Assembly (NCBI GenBank): GCA_017454215.1
Contig: JAFTDL010000252.1
Span: forward strand, 1 to 44,350
Direction of reading: 5' to 3'
From: Lentisphaeria bacterium
GTDB taxonomy: Bacteria; Verrucomicrobiota; Lentisphaeria; Victivallales; Victivallaceae
DNA length: 44,350 bases
In this document: piece after piece, positions 24,884 through 32,240 of the stretch
Position numbering within the stretch: position 1 is the first letter of the stretch
How the letters are laid out: each line of letters begins with the position of its first letter
The notes under the pieces: generated by a model
What the model was told of the DNA's origin: nothing
Databases searched by the model: none
What the model saw: only the letters and a program-made list of their open reading frames with translations
Translations under genes and position numbers: made by a program

Positions 24884-25948
24884 TTACCGTTTTTCGGGAA
24901 ACCGTTTGACGAAGTCCAGCGCTTCCCGCAGCGAGAATGTCGCAAGACCGATATGGATGTCGCCGCAGCCGTAGTACATCATGACTTCGTCGCCGACCGC
25001 CACGTTGGCGCAGGGGAACACGCAGTACAGTCCGCGGCCGTTGTTCTCGTAGGGCATGTCGGGAGAGAAGACCGGTTCCGGCGTGCGGGCAATGACCTTG
25101 CGCGGATCTTCGCGGTCCAGCAGCGCCAGACCGATCCGGTAGACATCCTGACGGTCCACGCCGTGATAGGTCATGAGCCAGCCGTCGTCGGTGGGGATCG
25201 GCACGCCGGAGCCGCCGACTTTGAGCTCTTCCCACTTCTGCCGGGGAGCCAGCAGCAGGACTTCGTCCATGATGTCCCTGCCGTCGACCATGTCCCACGG
25301 CATTTCCCGGCGGTTGGTACTCCAGAAGTCAAGTCTGTCGGAGAAGGCCAGCCAGACGCAGCCGGGGTGATAGTGCAGCGGCAGCATCCACGGGACGAAG
25401 GCCGTGGGCCGGTGGAGCATGGCATATTTGCCGTTGATCTTCTCGGGAAACAGCGCCACGTTGGCGTCGCAGATGTGTTCGCTGGTGATGGGCCCCAGCT
25501 TTTCAACCGTTTTGAAGTCATCGGTGACGGCCAGTCCGACCCGGCGGTAATTGTCGGTCCACACGGGATTCGTGTTGCCTCCGGGCCCCAGGCGGCGGAT
25601 GCCCGCGGCGTAGTCGAGGCCGTTGAAGGAACGCCCGGCGTAGGCGATGTAATACCGGCCCTCCAGATATGTGACCCGGGCGTCCTCGCATCCGGCGTGA
25701 TCGAAGTCGGAGGGATCGTCGGACGGCGCAAGCCAGGGCCCTTCCTGCTCGGTGAAATGAAACCCGTCGCGGCTTTCGGCATAACCGAGGCGGATGACAC
25801 CGTCCCGGGGCCTCGGATCGGCGGTGAAGACCATGTGGAATTTTGCCCCGTCCCAGACAACGCCGGGATTGCGGGCGGTCCCCCGCCACCGGACGCCGGG
25901 GCGCGGACCCATGATGGGATTTCCCGAATACCTTTTGATTTCGAACAT
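24884..25948 (-). CDS. GH130-family glycoside phosphorylase/hydrolase (mannoside-active type)
   Basis: This encodes 354 residues, the usual GH130 length, as a five-bladed beta-propeller. Motifs: [12 protein letters not shown] at the N-terminus, [19 protein letters not shown], and [20 protein letters not shown], where Asp89 fits the catalytic proton donor. Then come [32 protein letters not shown] and [17 protein letters not shown]. Most characterised GH130 enzymes phosphorolyse beta-mannosides to mannose 1-phosphate; some are hydrolases. No signal peptide, so it acts in the cytosol on imported oligosaccharide. ATG 25948 has AAAGGTG upstream and follows the regulator gene by 11 bases, so the enzyme is probably under that regulator. 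Confidence 0.9.
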   Translation of the reverse strand: MFEIKRYSGNPIMGPRPGVRWRGTARNPGVVWDGAKFHMVFTADPRPRDGVIRLGYAESRDGFHFTEQEGPWLAPSDDPSDFDHAGCEDARVTYLEGRYYIAYAGRSFNGLDYAAGIRRLGPGGNTNPVWTDNYRRVGLAVTDDFKTVEKLGPITSEHICDANVALFPEKINGKYAMLHRPTAFVPWMLPLHYHPGCVWLAFSDRLDFWSTNRREMPWDMVDGRDIMDEVLLLAPRQKWEELKVGGSGVPIPTDDGWLMTYHGVDRQDVYRIGLALLDREDPRKVIARTPEPVFSPDMPYENNGRGLYCVFPCANVAVGDEVMMYYGCGDIHIGLATFSLREALDFVKRFPEKR

Positions 25949-25959
25949 TTGCGGCACCT

Positions 25960-27036
25960 TTATTTTCCTTTTCTCTCGACCAGTTCGGACCGAAGTTTTA
26001 TGACGCGCTCCGGACTTTCCCCGTCGGAAGAGAGGAGCCGGAGAGACTCGATGACCATCTGCGAATAGGGGACCTGCATCGTGTCGAAGCCCCATTGTTC
26101 GGAAAAGTGCGGATAGAGATTGTCGTACCCCGCCACGGCGACGCCCGTGACCTTCTCCGCCTCGAGGGCGCGGCAGACGCCCACGGCGAGAAGATCGTTG
26201 ACGCAGAACACCGCCTGCGGGCGGCGGCCCGACCGCAGCAGACGGGTCATGGCGAGAAAAGCCCACTCTTCCTGTTTGAAGCGGTCCCGCCGGAGCACAT
26301 CCTTTGCTTCGACGGGAACGGAATACTCCCGCAGCGCCGCCAGAGCGCCGCGGAGCCGGTCGCAATAAGTACGGTCCCCGGGGTCGAGATCGACGTTGAA
26401 GATAACGAAATCATTGCATTGCAATGAAATGAGATGCTCGATCATCCGGTAGGCTCCGCGATAGCCGTCGTCAACGACGGCGGTCATATTGGGGGGAAGA
26501 TCGTTGATTTTTTCCATGACGTAATTGACGAAGAAAAACCTTTTTTCGGGGAATTTCCGCGCCAGCTCCACGGCGGCATCGAACTTGCCGCTGTCGAGGA
26601 CGAGGACGCCTTTGAAATCGAATTCCCGCGACCGATCGTAACGGCGGATGACTTCTTCGGGGGACCCGGAAACGAGCACGGGCGTGATGCCGAATCTGCC
26701 GCAGCCCTGCAGAATGCCGCAGTAGAAAACGCTTGACAGCGGATAGTCGAAGGGCGTTTTCTCGCTGTATTCCGTCCAGACCGCACAGACGGCGTGCCTG
26801 ACCAGATTTTCCGGACCGCCGACGAAAGTTCCCTTTTTGGGACGCCTGAAACAGACCCCGTCCTTGACCAGCTCCTGAACGGCGAGGTACGCCGTCCTGA
26901 CGCTGATCCCCGCGCTGTCGGCGATGACATTGACCGCGGGCAGCGGCGTGTTCTCCGGATACTTGCCGCTCTTTATATCCGCCAGGATCTCGTTTTTCAA
27001 CCGCATGTAAACCGGCAATTTTGCGCCCGGCAGCAT
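25960..27036 (-). CDS. GntR-type DNA-binding domain fused to LacI-type sugar sensor
   Basis: This encodes 358 residues. Residues 1-75 are a GntR winged helix (YMRLKNEILADIKSGKYPEN, PLPAVNVIADSAGISVRTAY, KGTFVGG). Residues about 80-355 are a periplasmic-binding-protein-like LacI/GalR sensor (GVLVLDSGKFDAAVELARKF, VVDDGYRGAYRMIEHL, AVFCVNDLLAVGVCRALEAEKV, VAVAGYDNLYPHFSE). This AraR-like layout usually makes repressors released by a sugar. The gene heads the GH130 / prepilin / SGNH locus with its own strong promoter, and its start region carries two 10-bp direct repeats that may be autoregulatory sites. AGGG lies about eight bases before ATG 27036. Confidence 0.9.
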   Translation of the reverse strand: MLPGAKLPVYMRLKNEILADIKSGKYPENTPLPAVNVIADSAGISVRTAYLAVQELVKDGVCFRRPKKGTFVGGPENLVRHAVCAVWTEYSEKTPFDYPLSSVFYCGILQGCGRFGITPVLVSGSPEEVIRRYDRSREFDFKGVLVLDSGKFDAAVELARKFPEKRFFFVNYVMEKINDLPPNMTAVVDDGYRGAYRMIEHLISLQCNDFVIFNVDLDPGDRTYCDRLRGALAALREYSVPVEAKDVLRRDRFKQEEWAFLAMTRLLRSGRRPQAVFCVNDLLAVGVCRALEAEKVTGVAVAGYDNLYPHFSEQWGFDTMQVPYSQMVIESLRLLSSDGESPERVIKLRSELVERKGK

Positions 27037-27056
27037 ATTTTACCCTTTTTGCAAAA

Positions 27057-27109
27057 TGATTTTACTTTGATTTTACTATTAATCTACACCGGCGTCATTC
27101 TTCTGTCAA
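27057..27109 (-). promoter_or_regulatory. Promoter and phased direct repeats before the GntR/LacI-type gene
   Basis: Minus strand TTGACA (27109-27104) and TAGATT (27086-27081) are 17 bases apart. Start of transcription should fall near 27074, inside two direct repeats AGTAAAATCA (27077-27068 and 27066-27057) with an 11-base period, about one helical turn. Proteins bound there would block initiation, so autorepression is a reasonable guess. Confidence 0.65.
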
Positions 27110-27220
27110 GGGCCGGATGAAAAAAGTCGCGGAAAAACTGACGGCATCGCCGCCGGCGCCGGATCTGCGGCGCATTGCGAAAGGCGGATGGCCGCTTTTG
27201 CGATTTTTGCCGCCGCGGCC
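27110..27220. other. Spacer between the divergent regulator and HNH-like promoters
   Basis: No gene is visible. It contains an imperfect stem (AAAGGCGG around 27178-27186, pairing with CCGCTTTT) followed on the plus strand by TTTTTG, which weakly resembles a terminator, but there is no plus-strand gene before it. Confidence 0.35.
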
Positions 27221-27248
27221 TTGTTTTATCGGGGAAAGCGCCTATATT
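27221..27248 (+). promoter_or_regulatory. Candidate promoter for the HNH-like gene
   Basis: TTGTTT (27221-27226) and TATATT (27243-27248) are 16 bases apart on the plus strand. If used, transcription would begin near 27255, giving a leader of about 285 bases before the HNH-like gene. Confidence 0.45.
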
Positions 27249-27254
27249 GACAGG

Positions 27255-27539
27255 TGGGGAAGCGGGTGTCTCTGCCGGACTTTTTCGGAAGGGACGCGGA
27301 AGAAAAGGCACATCCGAACCGGACGCGATCCCCGGGGAAGGAGGAATATGGGGCATAGATCGCATGAGTGTGTACGGTCGTTCGAAAAACGGCGGTCCCG
27401 GTCTGTTGCGGAAACGAAACGGGACCGGCAGGGCGGAGTCCCCTGACTGACACTTTGCCGGAAGTCACAGGCCCTGAACAGCGGAAAGCGGGAGAGCCGG
27501 GGGGCTCGGCTCGACCGCACAGAGGAAAGGGCGGTCCGA
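27255..27539 (+). other. Long, probably structured leader or small RNA
   Basis: Between the candidate promoter and ATG 27540 there is no convincing reading frame. There is a perfect 8-bp stem CGGTCCCG (27393-27400) with CGGGACCG (27420-27427), a CCCCGGGG palindrome near 27330, and an AGCCG/CGGCT stem shortly before the start codon. It matches no riboswitch or housekeeping RNA that I know. It may be a regulatory leader or the site of a separate small RNA. Confidence 0.35.
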
Positions 27540-27830
27540 ATGTCTTACGTCAGAAATATCGCATTGGCCCCGAATGAAGGATGCACCTGTCCCGGATGCA
27601 AGTCATGGCTCGACCACTGGGAGAGGAAGACCCGCCGCACGGCCCTGATCTGCGGTGCGACCGACTGCCGGAAGCCGGCCATGCTCGGCGGACACGTCAG
27701 AGTGAGCGGGAATCCGGTTTCCCATTACGTCGTTCCCCTGTGCAAAGCCTGCAGTGAAAGAACGGACGAGTTCTATGTGGATAAGGAACTCGTCTCTTCC
27801 GAATGCGAAAAGAACTCCCGGGTCTGGTGA
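27540..27830 (+). CDS. Small HNH-like zinc protein
   Basis: This encodes 96 residues. The pattern is CTCPGC (Cys15, 17, 20), then LDHW, a second Cys pair in LICGATDC (38, 43), GGHVRVSG (50-57) and YVVPLCKAC (Cys68, Cys71), ending KELVSSEC. This matches small HNH-fold proteins of many bacteria with a GAHV...IVPLCxxCN core, in which the Asn is often present; here it is Ser (KACSER). Nuclease activity is not established for that group, and the missing Asn may weaken it. It is one of only three clear plus-strand genes and ends 25 bases before the convergent Cdc123-like gene. AGAGG is about 12 bases upstream. Confidence 0.75.
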   Translation: MSYVRNIALAPNEGCTCPGCKSWLDHWERKTRRTALICGATDCRKPAMLGGHVRVSGNPVSHYVVPLCKACSERTDEFYVDKELVSSECEKNSRVW

Positions 27831-27855
27831 TCCGGACATGCCGATCCGGCGCAGA

Positions 27856-28596
27856 TCAGAACGAAACGTGAACGTTTCCCGAGATCTTCGTCGGCGGCAG
27901 CATGACCTTGAGGCCGGGGCGATCCATCCAGTCGTCCCGGTCCCAATCACGCAGCAGCAGGGGATCGGTGGGCGGCCCCCAGGGATTGAGGTCGATGATG
28001 AGGATGTCCTCGTCTCTCGTTATATAGATATCCATGACGAAGTCGCTCACCGGCAGCTGCCAGACCACGTCGTCCGCCAGCTTTCGGGCCATGTTCCAGT
28101 AGTGTTTGCCGTTTTTGTCCAGCAGGGGGAAGTGGCGGATGAGCCAGTACTGGCTCATGGCGGACAGCACGCCGCCGCGGATGAAGAGGCGGAACTCCCG
28201 GGCCTGATTGATGCGCCGGAAAGGACGCAGACAGATGAAATTCACCTGTCCCGCGGCGGCTGAATGCCGGATCTTTTCACTCTGAAGAAGAAATCTCCAC
28301 GCGCTTTCCGGAGAGTACACCGCACCGCGCTTGCCGAGAAAACGCTCCGTGTCGGTGGGGGAACACGTGTCGGTCGAAGTGAAACAGTTGCCGGGGATCT
28401 TCGACATGGGCTGACGCAGATCTTCGACGACCTGTTTCGACACCGATCCGGGCATCAGGGCCCTCTCCTCGTCGGAGGCGGCCAGAAGCGCCGCCGCCTC
28501 CGGGCGCAGACGCACGAAAGCCGTCGGAAAGGCATGGCTCGCCAGATAGGGATACCAGTTGGGCATCCTGAGAAATTCGTCAGTTCCTTCACTCAT
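27856..28596 (-). CDS. Cdc123/D123-like ATP-grasp protein
   Basis: This encodes 246 residues. The central and C-terminal segments fit the D123 family, an ATP-grasp fold known from eukaryotic translation-initiation-factor assembly and scattered bacteria: FICLRPFRRINQAREFRLF, IRGGVLSAMSQYW, then DIYITRDEDILIIDLNPW and GPPTDPLLLRDW, which hold the metal and ATP residues. The N-terminal WYPYLASHAFPTAF also fits. ATG 28596 overlaps the stop of the membrane-protein gene by eight bases. It is the last gene of a likely TolC - deformylase - membrane protein - Cdc123 operon. The bacterial substrate is unknown. Confidence 0.8.
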   Translation of the reverse strand: MSEGTDEFLRMPNWYPYLASHAFPTAFVRLRPEAAALLAASDEERALMPGSVSKQVVEDLRQPMSKIPGNCFTSTDTCSPTDTERFLGKRGAVYSPESAWRFLLQSEKIRHSAAAGQVNFICLRPFRRINQAREFRLFIRGGVLSAMSQYWLIRHFPLLDKNGKHYWNMARKLADDVVWQLPVSDFVMDIYITRDEDILIIDLNPWGPPTDPLLLRDWDRDDWMDRPGLKVMLPPTKISGNVHVSF

Positions 28597-29503
28597 GATC
28601 CGATCCCTGAGCTCGAGTTTCGGCAAATTCGCGTTCGAACCGCGAGGAGACGTAAAGCCAGTAGATCACCAGTCCCGCCATGTACACCGTGCTGAAGCTG
28701 AAAAGGGGCAGATCCAGCGCGGGAAAGACCGAGGCTACGGCCAGAGCCGGAAAACCGGCATAGAGCCCGATCTTCCAGAATTCGGCGTAGTTGAGACACC
28801 GCGGCCGCCGGGAAGAGGCGGTGAGCCGGAACATGCCGACGAAGACCGCCGTGTAGATGAAGGGCAGCAGAACGGTGAGCAGCAGATTGTGAAAGGCCAG
28901 CCCGATGCGGAGAACTCCGGTGACGGCCGCGGTCAGTTCGCCGACGGTGAAGGACTCCCGGCCCGGCAGTTCCCATTTCCACGGAGAGGTGAGCGGCAGG
29001 TGCGCAAGTTCGGCGGTGCTGACGACCCGGTTGCCCGAAAACTCCACTTTCGCTTTGCCCGGCGTCACCGTGTTGGCGACCCACGTCCCGGACTCGCCGG
29101 CAACGGCCGTGGCGAATCCCCGCGGGGCCCAGAAAACGAAAAACAGGCTGTTTTCGACATCCTTTGCCGCAAGCGCCGCCTTTCCCGCCGGGAAATAGCA
29201 GAGCAGTCCTCTGCCCGGCAGGACGATGCTGCGGGCGCGGGCGGGGTCCTTTGACGGGACCAGACCTTCGGGCGTGTTCAGAACACGGTCGCCGAAGACC
29301 GAAGCGAACATGCCGGCGCAGGCGCGGATGCGGGGTTTCTCGCGCCCCAGTTCGCCGGAGGTGATGAACAGCGTGCAGACGACTCCCAGCAGGATGACAT
29401 GAAAAATCGTCCGGCCCCAGGACTGCCCGCGCAGACGTTCGAACACGGAGACTCCGGAACAGACGCCGAAAAACGCGGAGAGAAACGACACTTTGGAACT
29501 CAT
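28589..29503 (-). CDS. Membrane protein of unknown function
   Basis: This encodes 304 residues. One membrane segment lies at about 32-50 (TIFHVILLGVVCTLF), followed by an exported beta-rich domain of about 140 residues, then three or four membrane segments from about 205 onward (LLLTVLLPFIYTAVFVGMF, YAGFPALAVASVF, YMAGLVIYWLYVSS). This layout recalls DUF1189-type proteins, but no sequence motif proves it. Its start overlaps the peptide deformylase stop by four bases, and its end overlaps the Cdc123-like start by eight, so it is tightly co-translated. Confidence 0.7.
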   Translation of the reverse strand: MSSKVSFLSAFFGVCSGVSVFERLRGQSWGRTIFHVILLGVVCTLFITSGELGREKPRIRACAGMFASVFGDRVLNTPEGLVPSKDPARARSIVLPGRGLLCYFPAGKAALAAKDVENSLFFVFWAPRGFATAVAGESGTWVANTVTPGKAKVEFSGNRVVSTAELAHLPLTSPWKWELPGRESFTVGELTAAVTGVLRIGLAFHNLLLTVLLPFIYTAVFVGMFRLTASSRRPRCLNYAEFWKIGLYAGFPALAVASVFPALDLPLFSFSTVYMAGLVIYWLYVSSRFEREFAETRAQGSDHE

Positions 29504-30096
29504 TTGCGCGTCACTCTGCGGTAATTGCAGCGGCTTCCCGTTTCCAGCAGACGCCGCATCTGCCCGGCGATGCGTTCCCCTGCGGCGGGAGAGAGACGGT
29601 CCGTAAAGAGGATCCCGTCGAGGTGATCCGTTTCGTGCTGGAGACAGCGGGCCAGCAGACCGCCGCACTCGCCCTCGACGACACTTCCGTCGAGCAGCTG
29701 CGCCCGAAAAGCGATGCGTTCGGGACGCACCACGGGCGCCCATATCTGCGGCACCGAAAGACATCCCTCCTCGCGCTCGCAGACGGCATCGGATCTCCCT
29801 GTCACTTCGGGATTGACCAGCGCCACGGGCATGGCGTCGTACATGCGCGCTTCGAACTCCGTGAGCCCTTTCGCCGCTTCTTCCTCGGAAAGCGGCACGT
29901 CCACCACAATGAGACGCAGCGAAACACCGTATTGGGGCGCGGCCAGACCGATGCCGTCAAAGGCATCCATGCAGCGGATCATGTCCTCCGCCATCTCGCG
30001 TATCTCGGGCGTCACCGCACCGACCGGAGCCGCCGTCAGGTTCAGCACCCGGTCTCCCGCCGTTCTGACCTCGTATTTTTTTCTGGCTTTGAGCAT
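29500..30096 (-). CDS. def: Peptide deformylase
   Basis: This encodes 198 residues. It removes the formyl group from the N-terminal Met of new proteins in the cytosol. All three active-site motifs are present: GIGLAAPQ (48-55), EGCLSVP with metal ligand Cys112, and QHETDHLDG with His154, Glu155 and His158. Insertions around residues 70-90 make it slightly longer than E. coli Def (about 168 residues). It starts 18 bases after the TolC gene, and its stop overlaps the next start by four bases. No fmt gene neighbours it in this window. The ribosome site is weak. Confidence 0.95.
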   Translation of the reverse strand: MLKARKKYEVRTAGDRVLNLTAAPVGAVTPEIREMAEDMIRCMDAFDGIGLAAPQYGVSLRLIVVDVPLSEEEAAKGLTEFEARMYDAMPVALVNPEVTGRSDAVCEREEGCLSVPQIWAPVVRPERIAFRAQLLDGSVVEGECGGLLARCLQHETDHLDGILFTDRLSPAAGERIAGQMRRLLETGSRCNYRRVTRK

Positions 30097-30114
30097 AGGA
30101 TCCGGAAAAAAACG

Positions 30115-31836
30115 TTACTTCCCGGCCGGTTCCGTCGCGGTCGCGGGGATCTGCGGAGCAGCTTTGGCCGCGGGCTCGGCCTTCTTGGCGGGCTCAGCCT
30201 TCTTGGCGGGCTCAGCCTTCTTGGCAGGCTCAGCCTTCTTTGCGGGCTCGGCCTTTTTCACAGGCTCGGCCTTCTTTGCGGCCTCGGCCTTCTTTGCGGC
30301 CTCGGCCTTTTGGGCAGTTTTGGATTTTTTTGCGTTGGCGGCGTTTTCAAGCCCGGGAGCGTTGGACGCCGGTTTGCCGGACTCCTGCTTTGCGTAGTAG
30401 TCGGCGTTGTTGACGCCGACGGCGGCATCGAGCTGGGCGCGGGCGTTCTGGATGTTGATGTAGCTCGACGCGAGGTTGCTCTCGGCGGTGACCAGGTCGC
30501 GCTGTGCTTCGTTGAGACGGGTCAGCTCGGCGTTTCCGGCACGGTACTCGTCGTCGACCAGATCGCGCTGTTTCTTCGAGAGGTCGCGGATCTGGAGATA
30601 GAGTTTGTTCTTTTTGACGCTCTGCAGGTAGTTGGCGTAGGCGGAGCGGACTTCGCGCACCACGGTGAACCACTGGGTGGCGACGGCGTAGTCGGCGACG
30701 GCCAGATAGGCCTGGTATTCACGCACTTTGTTGTAGCGGACAAGGCCGTTGAAAATGGTCCAGCTGGCGGAGAGCCCGTAACTCAGCGAGGGGGTGTTGC
30801 CGTAATCGTGGGCGTTGCGGGGATACTCGTAATCGTGATAGCGGTTGAGACCGGTGTTGTAGCCGAAACTCACGAAGGCGTTGGCCTGCGGAGCGTAACT
30901 GCTGTAGGTGGAGTACATCTGATAGCGGGCGACTTCCAGCTGGTCGCGGTAGCCCTTGAGGTCGGGGCGGTTGGCCAGAGCCGCGTCGAGGTACACCTCG
31001 GCCGGAGGCAGGTTCTCGACGCTGTTCTTGAAATCGCTGTCGAAGCCCAGATCGGCGGGCAGCGTGCCGTCGGGATAACCCATCAGCAGCGCCAGCGCGT
31101 AAACGGCGGTCTCGTACTGATAATCGGCGGCGATCAGACCGACATCGGCGTTGTTCATGAGGATCTGGAAGTTCAGCACATCGCTCAGGGGAACGGCGCC
31201 CGCGTCGAACTTGTACTGGGTATCCTTGAGGGAGGTCTGCTGGAATTTGCGGTCCTCCGCGGCGATGCGGCGGTTCTCGATGGCCAGAAGGACCTCGTTG
31301 TAGGCGTAGGCCACGGAGCGCATCAGCAGGCGGCAGGCGTCGGCTTCGAGGTGTTTTTTGTATTCCACCGTCTGTTTGGCGGCGAGCCAGTTGAACTCGC
31401 GGGCGAGACCGTCGAAGAGCAGCAGACTGGCGGTGACGCCGGTGCTGGTGGTGAAGCTGTCGGTGCGGCGGTGTTCACCGGGCCGGCCGTAATCGGCGGC
31501 ATTGACCTGATGGGTCGCCCAGCTGTGGTTGTTTTTCATGTTGAAGTCGGCGGTGATGACCGGCGAATAAGCGCCCAGCGCCTGATAGTATTTGGAGCGG
31601 GCCGCGTTGATCGAAAACGCCGCCGAGAGGTAATCGGGATTGTTCTGCAGCGCGATACGCTGGGCGTCCGCGAGGGAGAGAGTCTTCATGCCCTTGAACA
31701 GTTCGTCATTCTTGTCTTTCTCCCTGTGGGTAAAGGAGTCGCCGTACGTCGCCCTGGGGGCGGCGGGATAATTGTAACACCCGCAGATCAGAAGCAGTCC
31801 GGAAGCCAGAGAGATCAGTTTTGCAGTCGCTTTCAT
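30115..31836 (-). CDS. TolC-family outer-membrane efflux lipoprotein with Lys/Ala/Glu/Pro repeat tail
   Basis: This encodes 573 residues. The signal ends in LLLICGC (Cys20), so the mature protein is probably an outer-membrane lipoprotein like OprM. Two TolC/OEP repeats follow: ADAQRIALQNNPDYLSAAFS to about 260, and NRPDLKGYRDQLEVARYQ to about 480, with the long helical segments and YxxGxxxLxxLNxAQ-like motifs (EYRAGNAELTRLNEAQRD). The C-terminal 85 residues hold eight tandem KAEPAK-like units (30166-30309), an unusual basic, Pro-rich tail that may lie in the periplasm. No inner-membrane pump or adaptor genes are adjacent. It heads an operon with def, and its promoter lies at 31907-31949. Confidence 0.9.
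   Translation of the reverse strand: MKATAKLISLASGLLLICGCYNYPAAPRATYGDSFTHREKDKNDELFKGMKTLSLADAQRIALQNNPDYLSAAFSINAARSKYYQALGAYSPVITADFNMKNNHSWATHQVNAADYGRPGEHRRTDSFTTSTGVTASLLLFDGLAREFNWLAAKQTVEYKKHLEADACRLLMRSVAYAYNEVLLAIENRRIAAEDRKFQQTSLKDTQYKFDAGAVPLSDVLNFQILMNNADVGLIAADYQYETAVYALALLMGYPDGTLPADLGFDSDFKNSVENLPPAEVYLDAALANRPDLKGYRDQLEVARYQMYSTYSSYAPQANAFVSFGYNTGLNRYHDYEYPRNAHDYGNTPSLSYGLSASWTIFNGLVRYNKVREYQAYLAVADYAVATQWFTVVREVRSAYANYLQSVKKNKLYLQIRDLSKKQRDLVDDEYRAGNAELTRLNEAQRDLVTAESNLASSYINIQNARAQLDAAVGVNNADYYAKQESGKPASNAPGLENAANAKKSKTAQKAEAAKKAEAAKKAEPVKKAEPAKKAEPAKKAEPAKKAEPAKKAEPAAKAAPQIPATATEPAGK
30166..30309 (-). repeat. Tandem 18-bp repeats encoding KAEPAK units
   Basis: Eight consecutive 18-bp units in frame encode KAEAAK twice, KAEPVK, KAEPAK four times and KAEPAA. 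The four central copies are almost identical in bases, so the copy number could change by slippage without a frameshift (18 is a multiple of 3). Confidence 0.85.
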
Positions 31837-31906
31837 TCTTCACTTGTCCTATTTAACAGGCTGTTCAGGTTTTTTACCGTCCAAATTTAGGAAATCTTAA
31901 CGGATT

Positions 31907-31949
31907 ACTATACCACAAAAACAGAAAATTTCAAGTCATTTTCGACTTG
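31907..31949 (-). promoter_or_regulatory. TolC-operon promoter with inverted repeat
   Basis: Minus strand TTGAAA (31934-31929) and TATAGT (31912-31907) are 16 bases apart; GTGG before the -10 recurs in the Gfo promoter at 35246. A perfect inverted repeat CAAGTC-ATTTTC-GACTTG (31932-31949) overlaps the -35 and could be a repressor or activator site. Confidence 0.6.
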
Positions 31950-32039
31950 CCGGACCGGATTTCCGGGATGTTTTTCGGGCGGGTGCCGCCGACGGCCCTG
32001 CCAAGGCTCCCGCTGCGCCTTTTGGCGTCCCCGAAAAGA

Positions 32040-32102
32040 ACGGGACAGCCGGTTTTCCGCAGCGTACCGCGGGGGTACGCTCCTCAAAACCGTCCGTCCC
32101 GT
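32040..32102. repeat. Long imperfect palindrome in the TolC/kinase intergenic region
   Basis: Arms of 29 bases (32040-32068 and 32074-32102) pair at about 24 positions around a five-base loop, sharing ACGGGAC, CGGTTTT and AGCGTACC blocks. Either strand could fold into a stable RNA stem. It looks like a repetitive extragenic palindrome rather than a gene. Confidence 0.7.
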
Positions 32103-32151
32103 CTTTTCCGCAGCGCACCGCAGGTCCGGCGCCGCTGCTTTTCCGGCGCCG
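32053..32151. repeat. Direct repeats and self-complementary octamers in the same island
   Basis: TTTTCCGCAGCGTACCGC (32053-32070) recurs with one mismatch at 32104-32121, 51 bases away. The palindrome CGGCGCCG occurs at 32127-32134 and 32144-32151 and can pair with itself or the other copy. There is no coding sequence here that I would support. Confidence 0.6.
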
Positions 32152-32204
32152 TCACGGTCCGCTTGCCGCACCGTGCCGCAAACTGACCGTCTCCACTGCC
32201 GGGC

Positions 32205-32232
32205 GAAAAACTTCCGTTCGCAGGGAACGGAA
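32205..32232 (-). terminator. Factor-independent terminator after the kinase-BON gene
   Basis: On the minus strand TTCCGTTC, a five-base loop and GAACGGAA form a perfect 8-bp stem (32232-32212) followed by GTTTTT (32210-32206 on the plus strand is the A-run). It lies eight bases after the stop codon. Confidence 0.85.
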
Positions 32233-32240
32233 GAAGCGGA

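Noticed and set aside
27110-27220. Terminator-like stem with TTTTTG between the divergent promoters
   Set aside because: The stem needs a wobble pair and mismatches, and there is no gene before it on that strand.
27520-27545. GAGGAAAG sequence resembling the conserved P4 start of RNase P RNA
   Set aside because: The other conserved RNase P blocks do not follow, and the next bases encode the zinc protein.
32053-32179. Regularly spaced repeats resembling a CRISPR fragment
   Set aside because: Only two good copies and one poor copy with unequal spacing, palindromes in the spacers and no cas genes.
31947-32186. Small open frames on both strands in the repeat island
   Set aside because: Their translations merely mirror the repeats and palindromes and carry no coding signal.
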